Shown piece after piece: positions 56,190 to 63,313 of a stretch of 64,000 nt of DNA (its first letter is position 1; every line of letters starts with the position of its first letter). Under the pieces are notes generated by a model that saw only the letters and a list, made by a program, of their open reading frames with translations, did no database searches and was not told the DNA's origin. The DNA is from Mucilaginibacter defluvii (GTDB lineage: Bacteria > Bacteroidota > Bacteroidia > Sphingobacteriales > Sphingobacteriaceae). The stretch spans positions 1-64,000 of the forward strand of contig NZ_BAABJI010000002.1 in NCBI RefSeq assembly GCF_039543225.1, in the 5' to 3' direction. Position numbers and translations under genes: made by a program.

Positions 56190-57305
56190 TTGAAAAAACA
56201 TATAAATATTAATAGTATAGATATTTACCGCTTTAGTATACCTATGGAGCCGTTCGCCATAGCAACGGGCACTATGGACTATGCGCAGAATGTATTTATC
56301 CGGGTACATACCAATGCCGGTTTTTATGGCGTTGGCGAATGTTCTGCCTTCCCGATGATTGTTGGTGAAACGCAGGACACCTGCCTGGTTATGGCGCGAG
56401 AGTTTGCAAGGTTATGGATAGGCCAGGACGCGCTTGATATTGAAGCCCGTATGCAGCAACTGCACAGTTTCACCGCAGGTAACACCACCATTAAAAGCGC
56501 CTTTGATATGGCACTGTATGATATTGCTGCTAAAAATTCCGGTTTGCCGTTATATAAATATTTAGGCGGAGCCGTGCGCGATATAGAAACGGACATAACC
56601 ATAGGTATTGGCGCACCGGAAACTATGGCCGAGAAAGCAGCACATTTTAAGGCAACAGGCGCTACTATATTAAAGGTAAAGCTAGGTAGGAATGCACACA
56701 CAGATGTGGAACGCATAAAGCAGATCCGTAACGCCGTGGGCGATGGTATGCGTATACGCGTTGATGCCAACCAGGGCTGGAGTTTTGATGATGCTGTGCA
56801 CGCACTAACCAACATCGCGCCTTATAATATTGAGTTTTGCGAGCAGCCTATGCGTACGTGGCATGATGATCGCTTGCCTGAATTGATGGCATTAACACCG
56901 GTAAAAATTATGGCCGACGAAAGTGTGTATAATCATCATGATGCCCGCAGGCAGATAGAAAGCGGATCGTGCCGTTATATTAATATCAAGTTCTCCAAAT
57001 CGGGCGGTATGCTTGAAGCGAAGAAGATACATGATACTGCCGCTGAACGGAATATCCCCTGCATGATGGGCGGTATGCTCGAAAGCCGTATTGGGTTGAG
57101 TGCCAAGTTGCACTTCGCCTACGCAAGCTCCAATATTAAATTTTACGATATGGACACTTGTATGTTGGGTCATCTTACCGACCCATGCGTGGGAGGTGTA
57201 AAATACGATGGCTATTTTTTAAGCATAGATGACACACCTGGTATAGGCGCTGATGCAAATGAAAGCTTTTTGGCAGATTGCGAACGGTTTGTAGTTGGTG
57301 TTTAA
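56190..57305 (+). CDS. Dipeptide epimerase (enolase superfamily, L-Ala-D/L-Glu epimerase-like)
   Basis: A 371-residue protein of the muconate-lactonizing subgroup. The catalytic acid-base Lys lies in ILKVKLG, the metal ligands are Asp in RVDANQGW, Glu in EFCEQPM and Asp in IMADESV, and the second Lys is in INIKFSKSGG. These match Ala-Glu epimerases used in murein-peptide recycling. The start codon is TTG at 56190: the next in-frame Met would cut into the first strand (INSIDIYRFSIPM), so TTG is preferred. It converges with a broken membrane gene with no gap. Confidence 0.85.
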   Translation: MKKHININSIDIYRFSIPMEPFAIATGTMDYAQNVFIRVHTNAGFYGVGECSAFPMIVGETQDTCLVMAREFARLWIGQDALDIEARMQQLHSFTAGNTTIKSAFDMALYDIAAKNSGLPLYKYLGGAVRDIETDITIGIGAPETMAEKAAHFKATGATILKVKLGRNAHTDVERIKQIRNAVGDGMRIRVDANQGWSFDDAVHALTNIAPYNIEFCEQPMRTWHDDRLPELMALTPVKIMADESVYNHHDARRQIESGSCRYINIKFSKSGGMLEAKKIHDTAAERNIPCMMGGMLESRIGLSAKLHFAYASSNIKFYDMDTCMLGHLTDPCVGGVKYDGYFLSIDDTPGIGADANESFLADCERFVVGV

Positions 57306-57772
57306 CTAACGTTTGAAGTGTTTGATTGCTATATTAGCTATTATTATAAGAGAGGTTATCATAATCCACAAAATACTCGTCTTTCGTGTTTTAAATTGAA
57401 AAGCAGTTAAAAATGCTATCAGTCCATAAAACAAGGTCATAACTATAGCACTACGTATACAGGTTTTTATATCAAGGCTTGATGTGAAATAACGGATTAC
57501 CTGAAAAGCTAACTCGCTAATAAGACCTATAACTATGCTGATTGCTAACAGTTTGAGAATATTAAATATAGGATTATTTTTTACTAACTCTTTTATACTA
57601 CATATGGAAATAGCAATCGCTGAGGAAACCATGAGCAGGCCGCTAACAATGATCTTTCCATCTAAAATTGAATAAGGAATAATATGATAGCAATCTAAAG
57701 GTAAGCGGTAAGATATGCTGCAAATAGTAAACCCGAATATTTTACAATAACAGGAGTGATAAGGGGTTTCAT
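57306..57772 (-). pseudogene. Small membrane protein gene with a frameshift
   Basis: From ATG at 57772 the frame reads MKPLITPVIVKYSGLLFAAY, then LTAYL and a TAG at 57695-57697. The next frame is open across the same point and continues LDCYHIIPYSILDGKIIVSG, then LLMVSSAIAISIC and on to a stop at 57306. Joined at the TTTAG run, the two parts give one sensible protein of about 155 residues with four membrane spans. One missing T would explain the break, so it may be a pseudogene, a sequencing error or, less likely, a programmed -1 shift. The family is not recognised. Confidence 0.6.
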
Positions 57773-57787
57773 CGTATTTATATAATT

Positions 57788-57823
57788 AATAAAGGCGATA
57801 CAAGATAACTGAATCGCCTTTAT
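57788..57823 (-). terminator. Intrinsic terminator after the M20 peptidase gene
   Basis: On the minus strand AATAAAGGCGAT and ATCGCCTTTATT form a 12-bp stem, ten bases after the stop codon. Confidence 0.8.
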
Positions 57824-57833
57824 TATTTGAAAC

Positions 57834-59204
57834 TTATTTGCTCAATTCAGCAAAATGTTTGTAAAATAACGGTATAGTTTCAATGCCCTTAAAGTAGTTG
57901 GCAATATCATACTTTTCGTTTGGCGAGTGCAGGTTGTCGCTATCCAGGCCAAAACCCATCAATACGGTTTTAATGCGCAGTTCAGCCTCAAATAAAGCAA
58001 CAATAGGTATGCTGCCGCCGCCGCGGGTTGGTATAGGCTCTTTACCGAATGATTCGGCAATAGCTTGTTGCGCCGCTTTATAAGCTATACTATCTGTAGG
58101 CGTAACCACAGGTTCGCCGCCGTGGTGCGGGGTTACTTTTACGTTTACCGATGGTGGCGCTATGCTCAAAAAATGATCAGTAAATAGTGTCGTAATTTTG
58201 GCTGAACCCTGGTTAGGCACCAAACGCATTGATATTTTAGCGCTTGCTTTAGATGGAAGTACGGTTTTGGCACCCTCGCCAATATAACCACCCCAAATGC
58301 CGTTTACCTCGAGGGTAGGGCGGGTGCCGGTACGCTCAAAAGTGGAGTAGCCGTTTTCGCCCCAAAGCTCGTTAACGCCCAGGTCGGCTTTATATTCAGC
58401 ATCATCATAAGGTGCACTATTTAGGGCGTCGCGTTCGGCATCTCTCAGGTTTATTACATCATCGTAAAATCCGGGGATGGTTATTCGGTTGTTCTCATCG
58501 TGCAGTGAGGCAATCATTTTAGCCAGTATAGTGGCCGGGTTGGCAACCGCACCGCCGTAAACGCCGGAGTGCAGATCGCGGTTAGGACCGGTAACTTCAA
58601 CCTCAAGATAGGAGAGGCCACGTAAACCGGTTTCAAGAGACGGGTGTTCCATGCTGATCATGGCCGTGTCGGATATTAATATAACGTCGGCTTTAAGCCT
58701 GTTTTTATTCTGCTTAACAAAATCGCCCAGGTTGTCTGAGCCTACTTCTTCCTCGCCCTCAATCATAAACTTAACGTTGCAGGGCAGGCTGTCAGTTTGC
58801 ATCATCAGCTCAAAGGCCTTTACATGCATATAAAACTGACCTTTATCATCACATGCGCCACGGGCAAATATTTTACCGTCGCGTATGGTGGGTTCAAACG
58901 GCGGAGTTTCCCACAATTCAAGCGGGTCCGGCGGTTGTACATCATAATGCCCGTAAACCAAAACCGTTGGTTTGTTGGCATCAATAATTTTTTCTCCGTA
59001 AACAATAGGGTAGCCGGCTGTTTGGCATACTTCTACGTTATCGGCGCCGGCTTCTATCAGCTTCTTTGCAACAAAGTCAGCTGTTTTTAAAACGTCGGCT
59101 TTATATTTCGGGTCTGCGCTTACAGACGGGTAGCGCAGTAAATCAAACAGTTCATCAAGCATTCGCTGCTCATGCTGCGCAACATAATTTTTTATGGCTG
59201 ACAT
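57834..59204 (-). CDS. M20 family metallodipeptidase
   Basis: A 456-residue protein when started at ATG 59204 (SAIKNYVAQHEQRML); the longer frame includes an upstream in-frame codon and 7 extra residues. M20 features are LVYGHYDVQPPDPLELW, the bridging Asp in RGACDDKGQFYMHVKA, the Glu pair in MIEGEEEVGSDNL and the late GGGSIPIVALFE. It cleaves dipeptides or small peptides with two zinc ions. It is encoded upstream of the frameshifted membrane gene and downstream of the peptide array on the same strand; any link with the peptides is speculative. Confidence 0.92.
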   Translation of the reverse strand: MSAIKNYVAQHEQRMLDELFDLLRYPSVSADPKYKADVLKTADFVAKKLIEAGADNVEVCQTAGYPIVYGEKIIDANKPTVLVYGHYDVQPPDPLELWETPPFEPTIRDGKIFARGACDDKGQFYMHVKAFELMMQTDSLPCNVKFMIEGEEEVGSDNLGDFVKQNKNRLKADVILISDTAMISMEHPSLETGLRGLSYLEVEVTGPNRDLHSGVYGGAVANPATILAKMIASLHDENNRITIPGFYDDVINLRDAERDALNSAPYDDAEYKADLGVNELWGENGYSTFERTGTRPTLEVNGIWGGYIGEGAKTVLPSKASAKISMRLVPNQGSAKITTLFTDHFLSIAPPSVNVKVTPHHGGEPVVTPTDSIAYKAAQQAIAESFGKEPIPTRGGGSIPIVALFEAELRIKTVLMGFGLDSDNLHSPNEKYDIANYFKGIETIPLFYKHFAELSK

Positions 59205-59319
59205 AAATAAATGTATTTGCAGCAAATATAGCGTAGTTTGCTTTTAAACCATCCTGTTTTTCAATAACCGGAAAGCGTTGCGCTGCCGGAGGTACAATTA
59301 ATTTATATAGTTACTGATG

Positions 59320-59490
59320 TTAATCAGCAGTTGAAATATCATGTAAGGTACTGCCTGGAGCATTTTCGTTCAAGTGCGCCTTTTCTGTTTTAATGATCTG
59401 CTCGGCCGGTACGTCGTTTTTCGTGTTGAATGACCATGCAGTTATACCTGAAGTTAATATAATGGCGGCTGCTATAATGTACTTTTTCAT
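59320..59490 (-). CDS. Small secreted peptide ending HDISTAD (last of ten)
   Basis: A 56-residue exported protein: it starts MKKYIIAAAIILTSGITAWS and ends NAPGSTLHDISTAD at the stop codon. A signal peptide is clear, and the mature part is about 35 residues. The C-terminus shares D-I-S-T-A-D with the D-[VI]-S-x-A-D ends of the nine genes upstream, although the rest is unrelated to the repeat array. It is the last gene of the run, 42 bases after the previous one. The function is unknown. Confidence 0.8.
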   Translation of the reverse strand: MKKYIIAAAIILTSGITAWSFNTKNDVPAEQIIKTEKAHLNENAPGSTLHDISTAD

Positions 59491-59532
59491 AGTTCTGTAA
59501 TATTGAATATTTACTAACTCTATATGCTGTAA

Positions 59533-59724
59533 TTAGTCTGCTGAAGACACATCTTTTTTGTCACCTGCTTTAGTGAAATCTGCTGAGCTTACATCCTTTT
59601 TGTCGCCTGCTTTACCATCTGCTGAAGACACATCTTTTTTATCGCCAGCTTTGTTTTCTGTAGCTGCTACTGAAGAGAATACGGTTGAAAGAACTAATGC
59701 TGCTGCTATGATTGACTTTTTCAT
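59533..59724 (-). CDS. Small secreted repeat peptide, array copy 6
   Basis: A 63-residue protein. The signal peptide runs MKKSIIAAALVLSTVFSSVAA, with probable cleavage after SVA or SVAA, and the mature part is about 42 residues. It holds the element KAGDKKDVSSAD three times, joined by G and FT, and ends at the last Asp. It has no Cys and no aromatic residue except one Phe. The start is fixed by the signal peptide. It differs from its siblings by Gly in place of Ala before the second repeat. Confidence 0.85.
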   Translation of the reverse strand: MKKSIIAAALVLSTVFSSVAATENKAGDKKDVSSADGKAGDKKDVSSADFTKAGDKKDVSSAD

Positions 59725-59786
59725 GATCTGTATTTATTGGAGTTATTTGTTGTTGTTTGTTGATTACTGTTAATTGTGAATTGTAA

Positions 59787-59978
59787 TTAGTCTGCTGAAG
59801 ACACGTCTTTTTTATCACCTGCTTTAGTGAAATCTGCTGAGCTTACATCCTTTTTGTCGCCTGCTTTAGCGTCTGCTGATGACACATCTTTTTTATCGCC
59901 TGCTTTAACGCCTGTTGCTGCTACTGAAGAAAATACGGTTGAAAGAACTAATGCTGCTGCTATGATTGACTTTTTCAT
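59787..59978 (-). CDS. Small secreted repeat peptide, array copy 5
   Basis: A 63-residue protein of the same plan as its neighbours: signal peptide to SVAA, then TGVKAGDKKDVSSAD and two further copies of AGDKKDVSSAD. The residues just after the signal peptide (TGV) differ from the TEN seen in other copies. The 62-bp gap to the next gene has no obvious promoter, so it is probably cotranscribed with the rest. Confidence 0.85.
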   Translation of the reverse strand: MKKSIIAAALVLSTVFSSVAATGVKAGDKKDVSSADAKAGDKKDVSSADFTKAGDKKDVSSAD

Positions 59979-60041
59979 GATCTGTATTTATTGGAGTTAT
60001 TTGTTGTTGTGTGTTGATTATCTGTTATTTGTATACTGTAA

Positions 60042-60233
60042 TTAGTCTGCTGAAGACACATCTTTTTTATCACCTGCTTTAGTGAAATCGGCTGAGCTTA
60101 CATCCTTTTTGTCGCCTGCTTTAGCGTCTGCTGATGACACATCTTTTTTATCACCTGCTTTATTTTCGGTTGATGCTACTGAAGAGAATACGGTTGAAAG
60201 CACTAATGCTGCTGCTATGATTGACTTTTTCAT
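60042..60233 (-). CDS. Small secreted repeat peptide, array copy 4
   Basis: A 63-residue protein with signal peptide MKKSIIAAALVLSTVFSSVA, then STENKAGDKKDVSSAD and two more AGDKKDVSSAD elements. Ser replaces Ala at the expected cleavage site, which is still acceptable to signal peptidase. Confidence 0.85.
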   Translation of the reverse strand: MKKSIIAAALVLSTVFSSVASTENKAGDKKDVSSADAKAGDKKDVSSADFTKAGDKKDVSSAD

Positions 60234-60296
60234 GATCTGTATTTATTGGAGTTATTTGTTGTTGTGTGTTGATTATCTGTTATTTGTATACTGTAA

Positions 60297-60488
60297 TTAG
60301 TCTGCTGAAGACACGTCTTTTTTATCACCTGCTTTAGTGAAATCTGCTGAGCTTACATCCTTTTTGTCGCCTGCTTTAGCATCTGCTGATGACACATCTT
60401 TTTTATCGCCTGCTTTATTTTCTGTTGCTGCTACTGAAGAGAATACGGTTGAAAGCACTAATGCTGCTGCTATGATTGACTTTTTCAT
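60297..60488 (-). CDS. Small secreted repeat peptide, array copy 3
   Basis: A 63-residue protein, the most typical member: signal peptide, then ATENKAGDKKDVSSAD, AKAGDKKDVSSAD and FTKAGDKKDVSSAD. At DNA level, repeats 1 and 3 spell Val-Ser as GTG TCT or GTG TCA, while repeat 2 uses GTA AGC. Confidence 0.85.
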   Translation of the reverse strand: MKKSIIAAALVLSTVFSSVAATENKAGDKKDVSSADAKAGDKKDVSSADFTKAGDKKDVSSAD

Positions 60489-60553
60489 GATCTGTATTTT
60501 ATGGAGTTTTTGTTGCTGTTGTGTATTGATTATCTGTTAATTGTATGGTGTAA

Positions 60554-60745
60554 TTAGTCTGCTGAAGACACATCTTTTTTATCACCCGCGTTAGTGAAAT
60601 CTGCTGAGCTTACATCCTTTTTGTCGCCCGCTTTAGCATCTGCTGAAGACACATCTTTTTTATCGCCTGCTTTATTTTCGGTTGCTGCTACTGAAGAGAA
60701 TATGGTTGAAAGAACTAATGCTGCTGCTATGATTGACTTTTTCAT
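60554..60745 (-). CDS. Small secreted repeat peptide, array copy 2
   Basis: A 63-residue protein like its siblings, except that Ile replaces Val in the signal peptide (VLSTIFSS) and Asn replaces Lys before the third repeat (FTNAGDKKDVSSAD). The core KKDVSSAD is untouched in all three repeats. Confidence 0.85.
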   Translation of the reverse strand: MKKSIIAAALVLSTIFSSVAATENKAGDKKDVSSADAKAGDKKDVSSADFTNAGDKKDVSSAD

Positions 60746-60808
60746 GATCTGTATTTATTGGAGTTATTTGTTGTTGTGTGTTGATTATCTGTTACTTGCA
60801 TTTTTTAA

Positions 60809-60997
60809 TTAGTCTGCTGAAGACACATCTTTTTTGTCACCTGCTTTAGCGTCGGCACTGCTAACGTCTTTCTTGTCGCCCGCTTTGTAATCTGCTGAGG
60901 ATACATCTTTTTTATCACCAGCATTGTTGTTGTTGGCTGATACTGAAGTAAATACTGTTACTAAAGCCAGTGCGCTTGCTAAGAATATCTTTTTCAT
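60809..60997 (-). CDS. Small secreted repeat peptide, array copy 1 (divergent member)
   Basis: A 62-residue protein with a different signal peptide (MKKIFLASALALVTVFTSVS), then ANNNNAGDKKDVSSAD, YKAGDKKDVSSAD and AKAGDKKDVSSAD. The core is conserved while the leader has diverged, which argues for function in the repeated core. It is the promoter-proximal member of the array. Confidence 0.85.
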   Translation of the reverse strand: MKKIFLASALALVTVFTSVSANNNNAGDKKDVSSADYKAGDKKDVSSADAKAGDKKDVSSAD

Positions 60998-61064
60998 GTT
61001 TGTATTTTTAAAATTTATGGTCTTTTATGTTGTAATTATTTTATATATGATAATATCTTATATT

Positions 61065-61202
61065 TCAATCGGCTGAACTGATATCATTCTTAAATCCAAT
61101 CAGTACATGAAGAGGCGCCTGGGGTTTAGGCTCTTGCTTTTTTTGGCATGATGCTAAAGATCCACCTACCGCTATCAATACTACCCATGCTAACTTTTTC
61201 AT
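61065..61202 (-). CDS. Small lipoprotein ending GFKNDISSAD
   Basis: A 45-residue protein. The signal ends with lipobox LASC (Cys19), followed by QKKQEPKPQAPLHVLIGFKN and DISSAD at the stop. It shares GFK[NK]DIS[SV]AD with the two upstream genes and D-[IV]-S-x-A-D with the array. The mature peptide would be about 27 residues and lipid-anchored. It is too short for standard gene finding but has a proper start and the shared end. Confidence 0.8.
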   Translation of the reverse strand: MKKLAWVVLIAVGGSLASCQKKQEPKPQAPLHVLIGFKNDISSAD

Positions 61203-61238
61203 GACAATAGTTTATTTAAAAAATTGTAATTCAGTATT

Positions 61239-61382
61239 TTAGTCGGCAACGCTTATATCCTTTTTAAAGCCTGCGAGCGTTTTAGCCGGCGCTTCTATAC
61301 GCAGTTTAGTCTCTTTTTTGCAAGATGTAAGCGATGTAGTGCTTACTACGGCTATAGCTATTGCTAATGCGACCCTTTTCAT
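61239..61382 (-). CDS. Small lipoprotein ending GFKKDISVAD
   Basis: A 47-residue protein: signal MKRVALAIAIAVVSTTSLTS, Cys21 (lipobox LTSC), then KKETKLRIEAPAKTLA and GFKKDISVAD at the stop. Ser is coded AGC here, while the array uses TCT, TCA or AGC at the same place. It follows the next upstream gene by 33 bases. Confidence 0.8.
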   Translation of the reverse strand: MKRVALAIAIAVVSTTSLTSCKKETKLRIEAPAKTLAGFKKDISVAD

Positions 61383-61415
61383 ATTGTTGCTTATTGAAAT
61401 ATGTATAACTAAATA

Positions 61416-61568
61416 TTAGTCAGCTACGCTGATGTCCTTTTTGAACCCGCTCAGTTTGCTTAGCGAAGCACCTATATGCTCATCTTTTTGAGCGATTTTA
61501 GAATTGGCGTTTAAAGAAAATGAACCAATAACTAATAAAATTGCTGTAATAAAAAATAAAAATTTCAT
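61416..61568 (-). CDS. Small secreted peptide ending GFKKDISVAD (first of ten)
   Basis: A 50-residue protein with signal peptide MKFLFFITAILLVIGSFSLN, then ANSKIAQKDEHIGASLSKLS and GFKKDISVAD at the stop. It has no Cys, so it is secreted and not lipid-anchored. As first gene of the run it should be nearest the promoter, in the 300-bp gap shared with the divergent TPR gene. Confidence 0.8.
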   Translation of the reverse strand: MKFLFFITAILLVIGSFSLNANSKIAQKDEHIGASLSKLSGFKKDISVAD

Positions 61569-61873
61569 ATAATTTATATTTTAATCTATAGTTAATATAA
61601 TATTTATGTAAGTACCTTTTCGTTTTTTCGGTTCAGATTAAACGAACAACTTGCTTACCCCGCGGAGATGTTTCATTTAAACAAACCGCTGATATGGCTG
61701 CATATTTTTCTAAATATTATTTTATCATATAATGTGTTGTTAGTCAATTATTTAACAGTGGCAAATATACCTATGTTTACGCAATGCAGAAGAATTTTAA
61801 AAAAAAGTTTTCAACAAGGCTTTTATTGCTATTTTTATAACCTTCGGTATTAAAGGCCGTATAAGAGTGTTTG
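61569..61873. other. Divergent intergenic region between the peptide run and the TPR sensor gene
   Basis: These 305 bases are AT-rich and hold no supported gene. A weak -7-like TATGTTTA lies at 61772-61779 on the plus strand. No clear promoter was seen for the minus-strand peptide genes. Shared control of both sides is possible. Confidence 0.4.
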
Positions 61874-63313
61874 ATGAATAAATACCTACTCTTTCTATTC
61901 CTGTTTACTTTTGGCTTTAACGTTTACGCATTCAGCTCGTCAAATGTTATGCTTCAGGATACCAGTGAGGTAATCAAATTCAATAAGCAGGGTTATGATA
62001 GCCGGCTTACCGATCCCGAGCAAACTTTGGCCAATGCCAACCGCGCGCTCGATCTCTCAAAAAAACTGAATTATGTACGTGGTATGGGCGAATCATACCG
62101 GGTACTTGGTATCGGATACTATTATTTAAATGAGGCTGAAAAATCAATCGATAACTACCTGAAGGCACTTGAATATTTCAAGCGTATAAACGACTTGCAG
62201 AGCGAAGCAAAGGTTTACAATAACATCGGTAACTTGTTTAGGGATAATGACTACGATCAGTCGCTCAATTACCTGAATAAATCGCTGGCTATAGCTTTAA
62301 AACTTAAGGATAGGGAACTGATTGCTTCGTTATACCTCAATATCGGTAACATTAAATACAGGCAAAAAAGCTTTAACCAGGCGCTCGACTATTATAACCG
62401 CAGCAGTGTTATTTTCTCTGAGCTGCAGGACACGGTTAACATCATCAAGTGCATACAAAACAAGGGTGTAATCTATTTTTATTTAAATGATTATGCAAGG
62501 TCCGAGAAATTGCTGCTACAGGCCAATGAGGCCGCCAAGCGGCATGATCTGAACCAGACCGTTGCCAGTATTAACCTTACGCTTGCTTCGTTATATATAG
62601 CTAAGGATAAATTCGCAGATGCGGTAAGGGTAGTAGAAGAGGGAAAAACCTATTCCAATATCATTAAGGATCAAAAACTGATTTATGATTACGAATACAC
62701 CAATTACCAGTTAGAGTATAAGCGCCGAAATTATGAAAAAGCCTTACGTTATCTTCAGGCTATCTATCGTCAGGACAGTACTCTGCACAAGTCTAACGAG
62801 TCGACCAAAATCAACCTGATACAAAAGCAGTTTGAACAAGCCGAAACAGAGCGTAAAGCAGCCTTGTTGTTACAAAGGCAGGCGTATGATAAACAACGTT
62901 TTTTTGGAGTTACTATAGTGGCCATACTATTACTTGTAGTAGTGGGCTTGCTGGTTGGTAACGTTAAGCGTAAAGCCAAAACCAATACGCAGCTTACAGA
63001 GTTGAATGCAGAGGTGTCTAAACAAAAAGACAACCTAGACAGGATAAACCATCACCTGGAAGAAATTATTGACGAGCGCACGAAAGATTTACAAGTTAAA
63101 AACCGCAAGCTTTCCGAATATTCATCCTATTTATCACATCAGATACGCGGGCCCATAGCTACGCTTAAAGGACTGATGAACCTGGAGCGTGAAGGGCTGG
63201 TGGCGCAAGACGAATGTATCAGAATGATGGATAAATGTGTAACGGATATTGATTCAAGGATTATCGAGATGAGCGATATGCTGCATAACCCGGCTAAGGA
63301 TGCGCTCGATTAA
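61874..63313 (+). CDS. Exported TPR domain, membrane span and truncated histidine-kinase dimerisation region
   Basis: A 479-residue protein from ATG 61874. A signal peptide (ending VYAF) is followed by about seven TPR repeats (about 40-320), such as MGESYRVLGIGYYYLNEAEK, AKVYNNIGNLFRDNDYDQSL and IASLYLNIGNIKYRQKSFNQ. A membrane span lies at about 344-365, then a coiled coil and a dimerisation-like region with His422 in SSYLSHQIRGPIATLKGLMN. The protein stops about 50 residues later, so there is no ATPase domain. It may be a receptor that passes phosphate from another kinase, or a pseudokinase. It is divergent from the peptide genes. Confidence 0.88.
   Translation: MNKYLLFLFLFTFGFNVYAFSSSNVMLQDTSEVIKFNKQGYDSRLTDPEQTLANANRALDLSKKLNYVRGMGESYRVLGIGYYYLNEAEKSIDNYLKALEYFKRINDLQSEAKVYNNIGNLFRDNDYDQSLNYLNKSLAIALKLKDRELIASLYLNIGNIKYRQKSFNQALDYYNRSSVIFSELQDTVNIIKCIQNKGVIYFYLNDYARSEKLLLQANEAAKRHDLNQTVASINLTLASLYIAKDKFADAVRVVEEGKTYSNIIKDQKLIYDYEYTNYQLEYKRRNYEKALRYLQAIYRQDSTLHKSNESTKINLIQKQFEQAETERKAALLLQRQAYDKQRFFGVTIVAILLLVVVGLLVGNVKRKAKTNTQLTELNAEVSKQKDNLDRINHHLEEIIDERTKDLQVKNRKLSEYSSYLSHQIRGPIATLKGLMNLEREGLVAQDECIRMMDKCVTDIDSRIIEMSDMLHNPAKDALD

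Larger units (their letters stand above)
59533..60997 (-). repeat. Tandem array of six paralogous small secreted repeat-peptide genes
   Basis: Six coding units with start codons at 60997, 60745, 60488, 60233, 59978 and 59724 give a period of 252-257 bp. Each unit contains one gene of 62-63 codons plus a near-identical spacer of about 63 bp. Sequence identity is very high over both the coding and spacer parts, so recent amplification or gene conversion is likely. The oldest-looking copy is at 60809-60997. Confidence 0.95.

Noticed and set aside
59558..60812. Plus-strand open frames of about 70 codons across the peptide array (with SAELTSFLSPAL repeats)
   Set aside because: They are the reverse complements of the minus-strand genes. 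The minus strand has clean signal peptides and the shared C-terminal motif, while the plus-strand frames have neither.
59533..60997. CRISPR array
   Set aside because: The period is about 255 bp, the units are protein-coding, and there are no short repeats with unique spacers and no cas genes.
59533..60997. Calcium-binding repeats (RTX or dockerin type) in the Asp-rich peptides
   Set aside because: AGDKKDVSSAD does not fit GGxGxDxxx or the DxDxDG loop, and the Asp spacing is wrong for an EF-hand.
61416..63313. Toxin-immunity or contact-dependent inhibition locus
   Set aside because: The peptides are short, lack a toxin-like domain and have no immunity-type or secretion-system neighbour. A signalling or surface role fits at least as well, so no toxin claim is made.
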